Assembly: GCA_018881555.1 (NCBI GenBank)
Contig: JACAXG010000018.1
Coordinates: 1,815,561-1,879,560 of the forward strand
DNA length: 64,000 nucleotides
Source: Amblyornis subalaris
Taxonomy: Eukaryota; Chordata; Aves; Passeriformes; Ptilonorhynchidae
Reading direction: 5' to 3'
Part shown: positions 24,711-38,100 of the stretch, one piece after another
Position numbering within the stretch: position 1 is the stretch's first letter
Layout of the letters: every line of letters starts with the position of its first letter
The notes under the pieces: model-generated
The model's database searches: none
What the model saw: only the letters and a program-made list of their open reading frames with translations
What the model was told of the DNA's origin: nothing
Made by a program: the position numbers and the translations under genes

Positions 24711-27700
24711 AGACTCGAGTGGCCTACAAAGTCACCTTAAAATGCAGATGATGTCAGCATTGCTATTTGTTTGTCAGCGTTGGCTATTTATTGCTATTTA
24801 TTTAATGAAAAAAAAATCCAGTCTGTAGCACCAGGGACTTTTGGTAGGCATCTTGTTAGACAGATATATTGGATAAGATATTATAGGCTAGTTTTATCAA
24901 CAAAATTAGTCAAACTTTTAACACAAAAATAAATTTTAGAAGTTTTAGGTGTCCCTTTGAGACATCTATGGATATTTTTCGTGTCTTTGTGTTATTTTTA
25001 AAGACTATTTGACCCTTTTCTGCAAAAGACGAGAAAGACAGACTAGGATTTTAAGGGAGGTTGCAGAAATGATGTTGATAGATTTTAATTGCTAGCCAGT
25101 GTGCTGTCCTCTTTAATAAAACCTTTTCTTAAGTCAATTAAAATAAAAGGCTTAGAACACAGGAGGGTGCAAAGAGGTGAGAAGAACTGATGTATGGTCA
25201 TATTAGCTGGAGAGCTATAATACTCATTTTCAAAGGCACAAGGGAATGCAATGACGATGGAACAAAAAAAACCTACTCTCATCTTTCTCTTATGCTGGGA
25301 GCATAGGAAGGTTTTTCCTTGGTGGTTGATATGAGTGTTGCAAGAAATGCAGTTCAGACTTTCTGAAAATGAACTTGTGATGTGTGAGACTGAAACCAAG
25401 AAACACTAAGTACCATTCAGGCCTCTGTGATGGTGTGACATACTCAGCACTTTTAAAAAACCAGGCCATTTAATTATAGCTGGGAGGCTAGGGAATCCGA
25501 GTTTAAAAAATCTCAGCCAAAAGCCTTGGCATGTCAAAGGGAAATAAGTCTAAAAGTTAGAAGTGTGAAGTTAGACATATGGTGCAGTGGTTTTTGAGTT
25601 GGTGTCAATTATGCAGGTTGGTTGGAATTAAGTAGAGCTCTGTCAATACTGGGAAAGCAGGTGGATGGACCCAATTTAATCAGCTTCTTCCCTCCACAGT
25701 CTTAACTGGATATCTTTGTAATAAGTGTTTTTGTTGGAAAATGGCTGTGGACTAACAACACTTCTCACTGGACTTGTGAGGGCCTATCTTTCCTATTCTA
25801 TCTACAGATTGCAATAGAAACAATAAGAAAGAAAAGGCCAAATGCCAGAGATACAAAAGCTCTTTGTTAGCTAAACCATCAACAGTAAGAAATCTAAGCT
25901 AAAAAACCAACAAAGCAACAAAAAAACCCCAAATCCAACTGACCATATGACGACAGAGCTGTTCAGTCCAAGAATCCCTTAAGCCGTCTGCTCTATGAGA
26001 CTCCAAGGCCAAAGCAGACTCTGCATTTTGTGTCAACTCTGCAGTGATGGAATATTCTTACTGTGGATTTAGTTTATCCCCATCAGTTCTTCCACTGATG
26101 CTGGTGGAGGTTTTGATAGTGCATGGCTTTGAGGCACTGTACTTTGAAGCTCAATTCCCCTCCTTCCTGAAAATAGAAGAGTAATCCTGCTGCCTTTGAG
26201 AGAAGAGGTTGGTTCAGAGAAGAATCATATTGGCGTGACATAGCTAAAAAAATAAAAATAAAGAAGGAACTTGCCTGAGAGAGAACAACGAACATTCATT
26301 TGCTGTCTCATGGAGACATTTTGTGGCTCTGTGGAAGATCACCATATGACTTATATGCTGCTGAAGTCTCACTTGAAGGCCCATTGTTTTGTCTCTTTTG
26401 CTTGAATGTTTACTCAGAATGAGAATTCCTTGCCCGTCCTGGACCTGAAGCAGTTAAAACTGGATAGAACTACCCATGCCCTTCTAAAATATGATCATGT
26501 GTGCGCACTCAGGCAGCTTGTGCAGCAGTAATGGAGGAAACACAGACTAAAACTATGTTTTCTGCCTATTCGTACAGTTGCTGAGCCTGTACTTTCATGA
26601 CAATCCAGCAAAAGAAAAGAAAAAATTACCTCAGTTCCCCAGTACCTCACTGCATGTCCAACTCCTTCGTGTTACCATCCAGGAGCAATGTCTTCTCTTG
26701 TCTGCAGCAGAGCTGTCGAGGAAACATTTAAGTGTATCTTGATCTGTTATGAACTTGTGGTAGACTGCTGGCAAGGAAGTCTCTAGTTGAATGAAAGTTA
26801 GTGACTCTTAAAAAGAACCTGTTAAGTACAGGGAAATAAAAAGCAAGTCGAAGATGTCTTTGTGCTTAATATTGTATAAGCTGGATATTCAGCTTGTTCT
26901 GAATTTTCTTATTTTAAATATTGTGGAAATCTAAATAATCTGCAAATCTGGTTAAGAGCTCTAGCTTCTACAAGATGCTAATAAATTGGTCAACCATAGT
27001 GTAAAATGTATATTAGTCTTAGGACCTTATCAAGTAGTTTAATTGTGTGCTAAACTGAAAACAGAAAATAAACACCAAGTTTAAATAGTGTTGTCTTAAT
27101 ATATTGTATCACATACTCTAGTATTTGGAGATAAATGTTTTTGGAAAAGGAGAGGAAATGGGATAAATGTAACATCATGAGTAGAGTACATATAAATTTC
27201 ATAGACTATTAATCTTTAATCTTTAGAGTTCCTATTCAAGGCTACAAATACATTAATCCAGGCATCAGCTCTTCTCTGCTATCTTGATCATGCAGGTCAC
27301 AGATGTTGCTATAGTAACCTTGCATTACCAATGCAAAGACAGTGAAGGATCTGGCTATCTAGATAAATAAAATAATTGAGGGGTGCTTGCAACCGGCATC
27401 CTGCTTAATGTAATGCTTAGATCCGTTCAATGAGCACTTGGTCCTGCATGGATTAAGGCCTTGACTTGGGGAGTATGAGAAAGGCTGGCACTTGAAGCCA
27501 ATTTCCTGTGGAACAGGTTAGTAATTAGAGAGATGCTATTCACTGAGAAAGCCTGTGAATTGTGGCACATATGATGTTCATTTGTTCCAGTTGTCAGTCA
27601 TGCTGTCNAAAGACAGTCTGATATGGATCCCGTGTGTGTAGCCTGCTCTCTAGATGCAGATGTTGTTTAGGTATTTTGAAAACCAAGAAAAGGTGGTTTC

Positions 27701-30700
27701 TGTGAAGCTAAGCCCATGTCGTTGAATGCAGTTGTTGAAGGCACAGCCCAGTGTTAGTGGGGATTAGACCCTTTGTTTTACGAGAGAAACAACCAGATTA
27801 CAAGAGTGGTTTGTTACAGATGTTATTAAATGCTACTGCTTGTGTCTGATGGGGACCTGTCTTGGTGACAAAGGAATGAGAATTTGCAAGTGAGAAGCAA
27901 CAAAGTTCTGAATCAGATTTGCCCATGGGTTGAATATTTCTGATAGTTACTCCATGGGCTTGAGCCTCAGCTGAAGCTTTGCGGCGTTTTGGTATGTAGA
28001 GGACTCACGTGAACTCTACAGGGGGGAAAATCGTAACTTGTGTAGTTTTNTGTATGGTGAGGAAGCTTCCTGTGAGAGTTGTTTGCTTTTACTGTGCCTC
28101 TGAGTTCTCAGAAAGCACTTCCATCTTGTAGGAAATTCTTGTAGGAAGTTTGAGGCTTTTTTCCTGAGTTGCTTTCAGTTAAGTATGGCCACTGTGTTCA
28201 AAAGTAATGCAGGAATGAAGGTACAGAGAGGCAGTAGTGAGTANTGGCATCATGGAGTAGTGATGAATACTCCATTTCCATTGGAAACCAGGCCTAAAAA
28301 TACTCCTGTAGCCACAGCTCATCTGTGCTGCTAATTGAAGTTGCTGGCTAAGCCTGTAAAATACCACTCAAGCCTAAACCAGTGAAATAAGGAAAGAGTT
28401 AAAGTTCTAGTCTCCTGTGAGCCTTTGTTCAGCCTTCAGTCCCACAAAGGAAACCTCTCATTGCTTTAGAAGGGTCCCAACTCTTTTCCTTTTTGTCTGG
28501 CCCTGAAAAGCCAGATCAGTTTTGCGACTTGCTTTGTGGAGACTGTCAGCCCACTCCCGCCGAGAGGCTGCTGCTGGCCGGGCAGCTTTCTGCNGGGGGA
28601 ACAAGGGAAAGAAAGATTCTGCATCAGAAATTCCACTTGTATTGCTTTCCTTGCCTCCTTCCTAGCACAAAGGCGGTTTTGTTTGTGCTCAAGAACCAAC
28701 TAAAAAGTTTGGCCATGAAATGAGCTTTCCTCTGGAGAAAGGGGAAGGGGTGGAACATGTAGCATACAACTTCAGACACAACCTTGTACCCACTCCCTCC
28801 TCCAGGTCATAGGCTAGAGGTGGCTATTGCATTAGCTGGTTGTTGTGTTATTTCACACAGCTGCAGGGCAGCTCATGAGACAGCAGTTGCTGGTTTGAAT
28901 CCTTGATAGAAGTAGTTTAGTAAGTTGGAATATTCTATTCTAGTTCTGTGATGTAATTAGATTGGAGAACTTGAAAGAAAAAGTGCTCCCCCTTNGTTGT
29001 GGGACACAGGGAATGGTTGGGTGTTTGTAATTTGCTCACATTGGCATTNGTTTCAGTTCAGAATATTTGGTGCTGCCAAAGGTGGGAGAGAGGAAAAGCA
29101 CTTCCCTTGCAGCTAACACACAGTCAGGCATCTCAAGGTGATCATTACTTCAACAGACTGAATAACAGACTGAGTAACATTAGAGTCATTGAAATAAAAA
29201 ATAAAATAAAAAAATAAAAATTCCCCCGATAGTTCCCACTGGTGTATACACCAGTGTACACTCATACAGTGTATCCATCTCTGCTGATAAAATAGGTTCT
29301 GTCCCTGAAAAGATCTGATCCATGTTGCTTGTTTCTTGTGTAACCAATGATTTGCAGCACCAGGGAAGTATCCACATTGTNCTTCTTCCTGTCAGAGATT
29401 AGGGAGTTTTTGTGTGTGTTAATCTTATTAAAATGTAGCTGTGGACAAAGCACTGCTGAGCACATTTCAGGGTTTAGGCTCCAGTGATAAGAGGATAGGC
29501 ATGGCCCTTATATTGAAGGCAGTTGGGCACCTGAATTAGATGGGTAACTGAATGTCCAACTGTGCTTAANTCCCTTGAGCAATGATAGAGGAAGCTTGAA
29601 GGACTGTGTGTATTTCCTTTTGCTTCTGCAAAAGACAGTGGTTTATGTATTTTAAAGTGAAGACAGAATGTATAATACCTCCATAAGAAACATTAGTGAA
29701 GTGAGTGTACCTGGAAGTCNCCCAGTGTCATTCTTTATGGGCTTGGTGCCCTTTCTCAGGCTCAGGCCTATGGCATTTGCAGGATAATCATCCACATAAT
29801 CCCAACATCTTGGTATGTTCAAGCAAAGGGATGGCATACAGAATGTCTGCATAGTTAGCTGGCACAATCCCTTTTTGGCTAAAAATGGCTCAGAGGACTG
29901 ACCTCTGAAGCTGGTGTCCAATACAGCAANTTAAATGCTGGCTTGGGGGTTGAATGGAGAGAAAGCACAGTCATTCTTTTCCTTTTTGCTGCCTGTGCAT
30001 AGATGTGAGCCATGGAAGAAGCTGTGATCTGGGGAGCTGCTTTCCATCAGAGGAGCACAACAGTTGGACTGGTTCAACCCAGGGCTGCTGTTGAATCTTC
30101 AAAAGACATCACATAAAAATCTATTTATAATGGAGTGAAGAAGGGTGAGAAGAAATAAAGGGTGAACAAACCATTTTACTTAAAAATTAGTTCATGCTTT
30201 CAGTAAAGGTCTAGTTTTCCCTGTGAGCTTGCCAAGATCCCTTAATTCATATCACTTAGAATAAAATGACTTCTGGGTGTAAGGAAGATTTNAATTGTCT
30301 TTTCTAAATTATGATTGCTTGGGGAGATGCGAAATGTAAATTGAAAATGAATGAGGTATAGCTGGTAATGTTAGATGCATTATCTCCAACCTGAGGCCTT
30401 CAATCAAAAGGGAAGGTCATCTGTAGTCATTAAAGAGCACTGCAGCAGGTACTTAGATTTTAACTTTTCCTCTTTTTTGAGTTGAATTTTCTCCTCATAA
30501 CTGGTGCAACACTTTTCTGAGGAAGCATGTGCCATGACTTCTTCGTAGATTGTCTAAATTATATTCTTTTGTTGTATAGTTTATGAGACAGAGGACACAA
30601 GGGATCTGTACTTTGCTGAATGACTGATCTTCACTAGTTTTCTGGAAATGTGTGATTTTTCCTTTGCTTTCTCTTCTGAAAAATTTCACTTTGCACAATT

Positions 30701-32944
30701 GCTACATGAACAATTCAAACCATGAAAATATTAAGGCTCACTTCTGTGTTCCTGAAATGGAATTGATTTTTTCTTTTTTTCTAGATACATCATTAGAACT
30801 TACCTTACATTACACTGAGTCAGACAGCAGTGTAGAAGAGGTACTAATCGGTCCCATGAAGTACCCCTTGTGCTGTGCTGAATGGCCGAGGGCATGTTTC
30901 TTAAACTTGAGCCTCATTTTTTACATTTAGAAAACAGGGCTGGAACTACTGATGGTAATAGTGAATAATGTAGCAAATCCTGGTCAGTTGGGGCAAGATT
31001 TTACTGGACAAATGTGCTGGAGGGATAGGAGTATGGCCTGCCTCAAATTCCTTTTCAAATATTCCTGATGAGAACAAGCAAATTGAAAGCAGATGGAGAC
31101 TTCTCTCTGCTGTTTGCTGAAGTGGGACTGGTTGTAGTGGGTCTCCTTGTAAACCTCCTGATCTGTCTTCCCACAGAGCGAGAGGGAATCTTTGAAGCTT
31201 CGTGTCTCCTGGGGCTAGAGCCGTTCTGCACTGCTGAAGTTAGTGGCATTAACCATCCACCAATGAAGTGCATAAGCAACAGTGGAATTGCTATTTAATT
31301 GAACTCCACTTTTCTAGTTGTTAATTATACTCCTTGTATGGTTTTTCATGTTTAATCTGTATCATTATGCCTGACGNAATGTTTGTTTTTACCTGCTGTG
31401 ATTTTGAATAATTAATGCATTAATATGCAATTAGGGACCATCATAAGTTCTCCCTGGAGAAACTCAAAAGTTGCTTTCCTGGTTTTGAGTCTTTGAAGGT
31501 GAATGGAAGGCAGGTTCTGGCTTCTGTGGTCCTTTATCAGAAAGGAAATCTTGAATCAGCCAATCAAATTAAAGTAGGCATCATAAGAGTATAGTATTCA
31601 CAGTATACTTTAAACATTTTTGTGAAATTGCTTTCTAAGCTGGAAGTAACCCAAGTAAATCACCCCTGGACCTCTGTAAACAACAGTGTCTTGTACTTTC
31701 AGTTAATTGTTTCCACAGATGTCGATGACAACGTTATGTTTATCCTATGGCAGTGTTACTGCAGCTCTCGATTTCATTTCGTTTCCTTTTCTTAATGGAT
31801 GGGTTTACCAAATCTAAAAGTAAAATCTTTTTTTTCCATTATGACAGGGATTTTCTTACATGGGTTTTGTGAGTTGCCCTAGAAACAAGAAAACACTGAA
31901 GTTAGGTCAGAAAATAAGTGTCATGCCAACCATTGTTGTTTCTGTTTCTTTGGTTCCATCTTAATCCTGGATACATTATGTGTCTGAGGAGTCCAGCTGA
32001 TAGCTGATACTGGCAGGTGGCTTCTGAACAAAGATAGGTGTGGCATGTTTGTTTTAATTAAAAGAAAGTCAGTGAGAATATTCCACAGAGAAGGGTCCCC
32101 CTCAGCCTGGCACGTGCTCTGGAGTTGCTTCGTTCTGCCACTGTCTGTGCTTCGTTGCTGTCCCAAGATTGCATTGACTTTATATAGTCTCTATCAGCCA
32201 AGATCTTTCAGAGTGCAAGGATGAAATCTTCTTTCTGGCTACCTTCACGGGTAGCTTTGAGATATTTTCTCATTTTTCCAAATGATGAAAACACTGGTCT
32301 TCTGAACATGAAGCAGACCTGTTTAATGTTAATACAAAGGCCATTCCTAAAGGTTAACTGCCTTATAAATAGCCAGATTGTTCCCTCTACTCACTACAAG
32401 TTTGCAATCTGCTTAATATATGCACAGTCAGGGAGAAGCTGTAAATATAAAGCTAAAAGCAGACGCTTGGAACTATTGCTCTTGCTTCTCTTCAGCTTAT
32501 GCAACTGTTTGCAGTAGCTTGTTGCCAACACAACTGTTGTGTCCTAGTACTTTGGGATTCATCTTGTAAGTCTTCTGAATACGCTGTTCCCATTCCAACA
32601 CTTTGAACAGATCTGTGTGAGGAGGTTTTGCAAGACCAAGTCGTTAACTGAAAGCCACAAATACATCACCACCTGCTTAATTCATCAGTCTAGAACTGAG
32701 CTAGCTCATGAAGTTATGCCAGCTGGAGTCCTGGCTAAAAAAACCAAAACCCTGGTAACAAAACATTTTGACCATCAGAAGCCTGAACCTCAAAATCTTA
32801 TCCAGATAGATCATTCCACCTTCTTCTCCCCTTGCTGAAGTTCCTTCTTTCAGAGGTTTTCCAATGAGTCTTGCTGATCTTTCAGCTGCAGCTTTATGTC
32901 CATTGTCAGCTGTTCTCATCTGTGTATTCTGTCTGCATCCACAG
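24711..32944. other. Non-coding sequence, no confident gene
   Basis: This is AT-rich sequence. It has an AAAAT-type simple repeat at about 29190-29220 and a 56-base exon-like segment at 30785-30840. Another pyrimidine-AG lies at about 31175-31182, but the frames after it close quickly or are unrecognised. No RNA gene or clear interspersed repeat was seen. Confidence 0.5.
30785..30840 (+). other. Micro-exon-like segment, unknown
   Basis: A long T-rich tract ending in CTAG precedes 56 bases with an open frame reading TSLELTLHYTESDSSVEE, followed by a GTACTA donor of moderate quality. No known protein was recognised. Evidence is limited to splice-site context and amino acid composition. Confidence 0.18.
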
Positions 32945-33061
32945 CCTGCAGACAGACCCAGAAAATCTCTGACAATAAATAACATTCTTGCTCCGCAAGC
33001 ATGTAAGTCGATTGAAGGTGATGAGGTGATCCAGGAAATTGCTGCCCTCATAAATTCCTGA
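32945..33061 (+). other. Candidate terminal coding exon or retrocopy remnant, unknown
   Basis: The segment follows 'tctgtctgcatccacag', a good acceptor, and has 38 open codons ending in TGA. The translation starts PADRPRKSLTINNILAP and ends EVIQEIAALINS, a protein-like C-terminus with an amphipathic helix-like end. A canonical AATAAA at 33514-33519 is followed 15 bases later by a 13-base A-run (33535-33547), about 0.47 kb after the stop. I do not recognise the protein. The same frame is open upstream to an ATG at 32864, through pyrimidine-rich sequence. Confidence 0.3.
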
Positions 33062-35122
33062 GACTGTGCTTGAGGCATAGTGTAATCTCTGATACCTGTC
33101 TGCTACTGTTGATCTCCAAGAACACCTTATAAAATTATAGTCTAATGCTTTAGCAAAGTGTAGGAGGGAAGGATGCATTTTATGTTAATTTAGTCAGGAA
33201 GTCTTTGAAACTAATTGTTTAAAGTGAGTGGAGAAAGGTGATGGAGTGTGATAGACATACAGAATTTTTTTTCTGCTTTCAGAATAGTATTGATTAACTG
33301 GGCTTAGTGTAGCACTGCATATATTAACTAAGCATCAAATTGCTCAGTAGGTGAGCCTGCTCTGTGCATGAACTAAAGGGGCCATGCTCTGGATGTTATT
33401 ACGCATGTGAATTTAGNAAGCTTTGGAATTATACTTCTGCAGATAAAACCATTGGTTTTGGTGAACTTGGTATTGAATTATGGTCCTGGCCTAGTGTCAA
33501 TATTTTGTTTGCAAATAAAATGGAATTAAATGCCAAAAAAAAAAAAACTATACCCACAGAATAGACCATTTATTCTGAAAAGTCTCAAACTTGGGAGTAA
33601 TGCTAGGGAAATCCTCTTTCACATATGCTCCTCAGCATCGGTACCCCTGAGAGGTGTCAAAGGCTTGTCTGTCAATCAGCCTGCTGGTTTATGTGCCAAG
33701 TCCTGTTTGGTCTTTCTGGTTTGTGCTTGTTGGATGTGCTGACTTGTCTGTTAGAACAGCCTCTGATCTTTCTTTAGGGCTGTTTGGACACAGTTCACCA
33801 TTCTGCAGGCATGGGCTGGACGCCTTGTTCCTATAGATCACCTTGCATTTAACCATATTTGCATATTTATAGGAAGTCAGTGATTTAATTTCCACACTAG
33901 CTGGAGTTACAAGTTAGAGTTATGTGCTTGATCTAGAACTGGGATTAGCATAGATGTCTGCATGTATTTCATACCTGAATAAAGCACATGGTTGTGCCTG
34001 CTGTAGTAGGTCAGATCTGCTGTTCTCAAGTATGTTTGAGTGCATATCATGAGTCTGTGCATATTTCCTTTCAGCACAAGAGCTGGACACTTGCTCTTGA
34101 CTTTTGTTCAGTAGCCTTCAAAATACCTTGACCTAGTTTTAATGGAGAGAAGATTTTTACAACATCTGAGACTAGATAGACTACTCCATGCTGTGCCCTG
34201 TGGACATGTATGAATCCCTGACCACTTCCATGAGCATTTCACTGGGATAACTGGTGGATGTGTGACAAAATGGAAAAGGTCAAAGGAAAAAGCAAAGCAA
34301 GAAGCAGCTGCAAGAAAATGTGCTGGAGTGAACTCACAAGATAACAACTGATCTTAAAAGGTTATATTAAAATACAACTAACATGAATTAACTCAAAATA
34401 CTTTCTTTCCAGAAACAAACCAAACTTGAATAGATGAGCACTAGTGAATTAAAAAAAAAAAAAAAGCCTCATGAAAATGATCCAGTGTGTCTGATTGTGA
34501 GCATCAGGTGGAAAACATGTAACAATTACAGGTCTTTGGAAAAGTGAAGGCTGAGGTTTCAGTGGGTCTCCCTTAATAGGAAAAAAAAAGGTGGATATGA
34601 GCCTTTGATGAACCGTGCACAAGGTTATGTAGCAGTCACAGCATATTNTGTCTTACTTATGTGGGACGGAGAGCCAGATGCCAGATCACTGTTACATAAG
34701 CCTGCTGACCTGCATATAGAGCTTTGTGATAATAGGAGTTTCAGAAAAATAAATCCTGTTCAATTTAGCTAACATGAAAATACAAAATCCAAGTGTGTTT
34801 ACAGTAGGAAACCCCCAAAACATCTTATTCCCTAAAGGTCTTGATTTTGAAATTTAAATTGAGAGGGCACAAATACTTGGGATAAAGAGGATGATGGGTG
34901 AGGAGGCAATGTAATGCAAGTTCAGTCTGCTGACTAATGGTACAATCTGTATATTTAGGGAATGGGACCACAAGATGTGTTGTACACCAGCCATAACAGC
35001 CAATTATTCAAGTGGTGCAGCATAAAAAAAGATCATGGCAATTTGCAGAGGATTTTGATAGATTTAATTTGATTGTATTCTGAAATGAAATGAAAATTAG
35101 TATTTTTTTCCATTCTTAGTGA
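33062..35122. other. Non-coding sequence, no gene seen
   Basis: Contains the AATAAA/A-run at 33.51-33.55 kb (listed separately) and a 15-base A-run at 34451-34465. No exon, RNA gene or interspersed repeat was recognised elsewhere in the stretch. Confidence 0.5.
33514..33547 (+). terminator. AATAAA followed by genomic A-run
   Basis: AATAAA (33514-33519), 15 bases, then 13 adenines (33535-33547) reproduces the spacing between a polyadenylation signal and an mRNA tail. A templated A-run at the cleavage position is the mark of a retroposed 3' end rather than of a normal gene end. It may also be chance in AT-rich DNA. Confidence 0.35.
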
Positions 35123-35175
35123 ATAAAATAGGGTATTTTCAGTTGGAAGGGACCTACAACAATCATCTAATTTGA
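35123..35175 (-). mobile_element. CR1 LINE 3' tip, minus orientation
   Basis: The phrase 'tcagttggaagggacctaca' followed by 'acaatcatcta' on the + strand is the reverse complement of a CR1 3' end (tagatgatcattgtaggtcccttccaactga). Only the tip is clear. The sequence after 35175 may be older CR1 but I cannot support it. Confidence 0.65.
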
Positions 35176-38100
35176 AGTTAATAGTATCTAGAACTAGAGA
35201 CATCAAGCTCTAGGGTCCCCAACTTGAGGAATTCTGTCTGGATCCTCCGGCTGCCCAGGGTGCCAAGGAGTTGCACATTTCCAGAGCTTCCAGACTCTTG
35301 CTTCTTTTCTTTCTGCCTGGTGAGCTAACAGAGAGCTGGCAGCCTTGGAGTTTATGGGCAGAGATACTCTGCTCTGAGTTTCTTGGCATCCTGCCTAATG
35401 AGATCTGTAGAGGAGCCAGCAGTTTAGGAGCTCTGCAGTCTCTCAGATAATCCTGCAGCAATAACTTCTTTCTAACTCCCACTCTCTGTCAACCTGTCAG
35501 GAATACACTTAAAGAACAGGGAAGAGGACCTGGCAGGAAATCAGGTGTGATTTCTGCAGTGTCATCAAAGTCAAATGTGCCATTAAAAATGTTTCTGGCC
35601 ACTTTTAGTAACCCCATGCAGAAATCCTAACATGTCAGTGCCTGATCCTGAAGGTCCTGCATCCCTTTGCTTTAGATATCAAGGGTACAAAGCTCAGTGA
35701 GGCAGAAGAGAGGATGAAGGAATATTTACACCATCCCAGTATCTTTGTAGTTCGGATATGGGTCACCTGCAGCTCTTCACACAGCACTAGCCTGCCTCTA
35801 GCCAGATGTCNTACAAATCCCAGTTGTCCTAAAGGTATCGGAAGACATGGTTATTCCAGGAAGGCTCTTGAGTGACACAGTGGCTAGTATGATGGTACTG
35901 GAAAAGTAGATGAAATACATGTTGGTATTGTGTGCTTTTTCCCTTCTTCCCACGCTTGCTTTAGGACGGACCCTGAAGTCTCTGTCTGAGTAGAGCTATT
36001 GGTCCAAACAGTGTGCACAGGACAATTGTCCAGGCACACGTGTGTCCCAGGCATGTACTCCAATTCAATACAGATATTGCCAGTGCAAGTTACAGCATCC
36101 TAAAGGTTGCTCTAACTCATATTTATAACCTACAGCTACAGAATGACATTTTAGCAGCTGTGGAGCCCTGGAAGGTGAACATCCTCTTGCTGTTCCTAGA
36201 CATAGAGCTGCTGGATGATGGGCCTTGTGGCTCACTGTCATCACTATGGCCCCTGCAGGGTGAGTTAGGACTAGTGATGCAATGCAAAATTGCCCGAATG
36301 ACAGAGAGAATCTGGGCCACTGTGTTCATCTTGTCTGATTTCCAAATTTTTCAGTGCTCAGGGGGACAGGACTATAACAAAGTTTGACTTCCTCCTATGT
36401 AGGTCATATGCTGTATGCTGAATCCTCCATCACAAGGGTAGAGCTGGACCAGGGAAACTTGATTTGCCTATGTAAATATCAGTGGGATTAGCAGATGTTT
36501 TTCTTTTACTGAATAATTTTCAAGTACTTTGATTTGTGATAAAACCATCTAGGCTTTTGCTGTTGGTGGTGCATTAAAATATGTTGTAGTAATAATGTGT
36601 TGCAGTTATTAAACTCTGCAGTCTTCAAATTGCTGCAGCTGGGCAAGATTCACTGCTGGTCTGGAGGCTTTGTGGGTGACAAGTGTCCTGTCTGGCTCTG
36701 CTGTGGGGTGTTCAAAGGTATCATCACCCTCCTGATCCTGCAACCGCAGCTGTGCATCCTCTGTCTCTGCAGACAGGGCTATGCAGGCTGATACACAAAT
36801 CTGCAGTGGGTTCATCTGGGAACAGAAAGCCTGTGATTTGCTCACAGACTTGGAATGATACTGCTGTGATTACTACTTTAAAAAATTAAAATCTGACCTA
36901 CTCTAGCGGTTATTCTGGCATTCAACAGGACTTTATAAAGATCAGGCAAGGAAAACAAAGCAACACAGAAATGGTCAATATGTTACAAATATATATGCAA
37001 ATATTTATGTCTTCCTAAGCTTTTGCTACGTGGTGCAGAGCATCTAGAAATCCTCTTCTTCAGATGCTGCTTAATCTGCTCTGGATGCATATACATAATT
37101 TTTTCCTGCATGGCTGCAGAGATAGTGGGATAAAAAATGCTTTGCTGAAATGTGAATTCACTTGCCTGTTTTTCTTAGGCTGACAGCAGCAAAGCAAACC
37201 TGCTGATCAGTTACTCCTATGACTCTGCATTTTAGGGGAAGATATTTCTTTGCTACTGCTGCAGCTCTGTTGTAGCAATTAAAAAAAAATGTGTCCAAGG
37301 AGGAGGCAATAACTTTGAAAGCGCCTTTGATGACTAAACATTGTAATTTAAATATGCAGTGTTGCTGCTGATTTTTCCAGTCTCCTGTGAGTCATAAAAT
37401 CTTGTCTTGTATTCAGTGGGCTATCCTTAATGACCTTGACTTTAAAAAAAAAAGAATGCCTGTGACTTCCCCTAAGTCAAATAATTTAAATGAATGGTTT
37501 TCTGTAGGATATTTGCAGTGCTTTTCAGATCATTAAAATCCCTGAAGGACAATGGGCAGGTCTGCATTTGCAGGCACCACTGGTGTCCCCAGGACAAAGC
37601 CCCTCTGGCCCAAAGGGTGCTGTGCCATAGATGAATACAAACCTTGGTCTTGTGTGCAGCTGTTACCATGCAAATGTGAATAGAACTGCCTGGGAGGGTC
37701 ATCTAGGAAAGAGAGAGCATGTTCCCGAGACTGAGGGGCTCACACTGCCTCCACTTCCCAGGGCCTTACTTTGTCCTGCTCACATTTTGTGCTCTTCAAT
37801 CCCAGGTCTTTCAGATTTTCATGGCTGTGCTTACCACCTTGGCATGAAGCATGGTTTTACAAGATCCATGACTGTTACCTATTACAAATAGATATGTTCC
37901 AGTGGTGTTCTACAGCTGCTCTGTGAGAATATTACATGTTGCCAGCAGAATCTAATAATGAAGATTTCAATGTTAAGGGTGCCTCCCAGAGAAACTGTAA
38001 GGGGAAGGATTTGAAAATAACTAGAGTTGAATGCACTTTTATTGCATTTTTTTGCAGGGGAGGGAAACTGTGAGACTCTTGTGGGTCAACCTGTCTGTTG

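Noticed and set aside
32701..33078. 125-codon minus-strand open frame opposite the candidate terminal exon
   Set aside because: No recognised protein; the + strand reading has better splice and polyadenylation context, though neither is proven.
36013..36387. 124-codon + strand open frame
   Set aside because: It starts at GTG with no early ATG, has no good splice acceptor at its start, and shows no recognisable domain.
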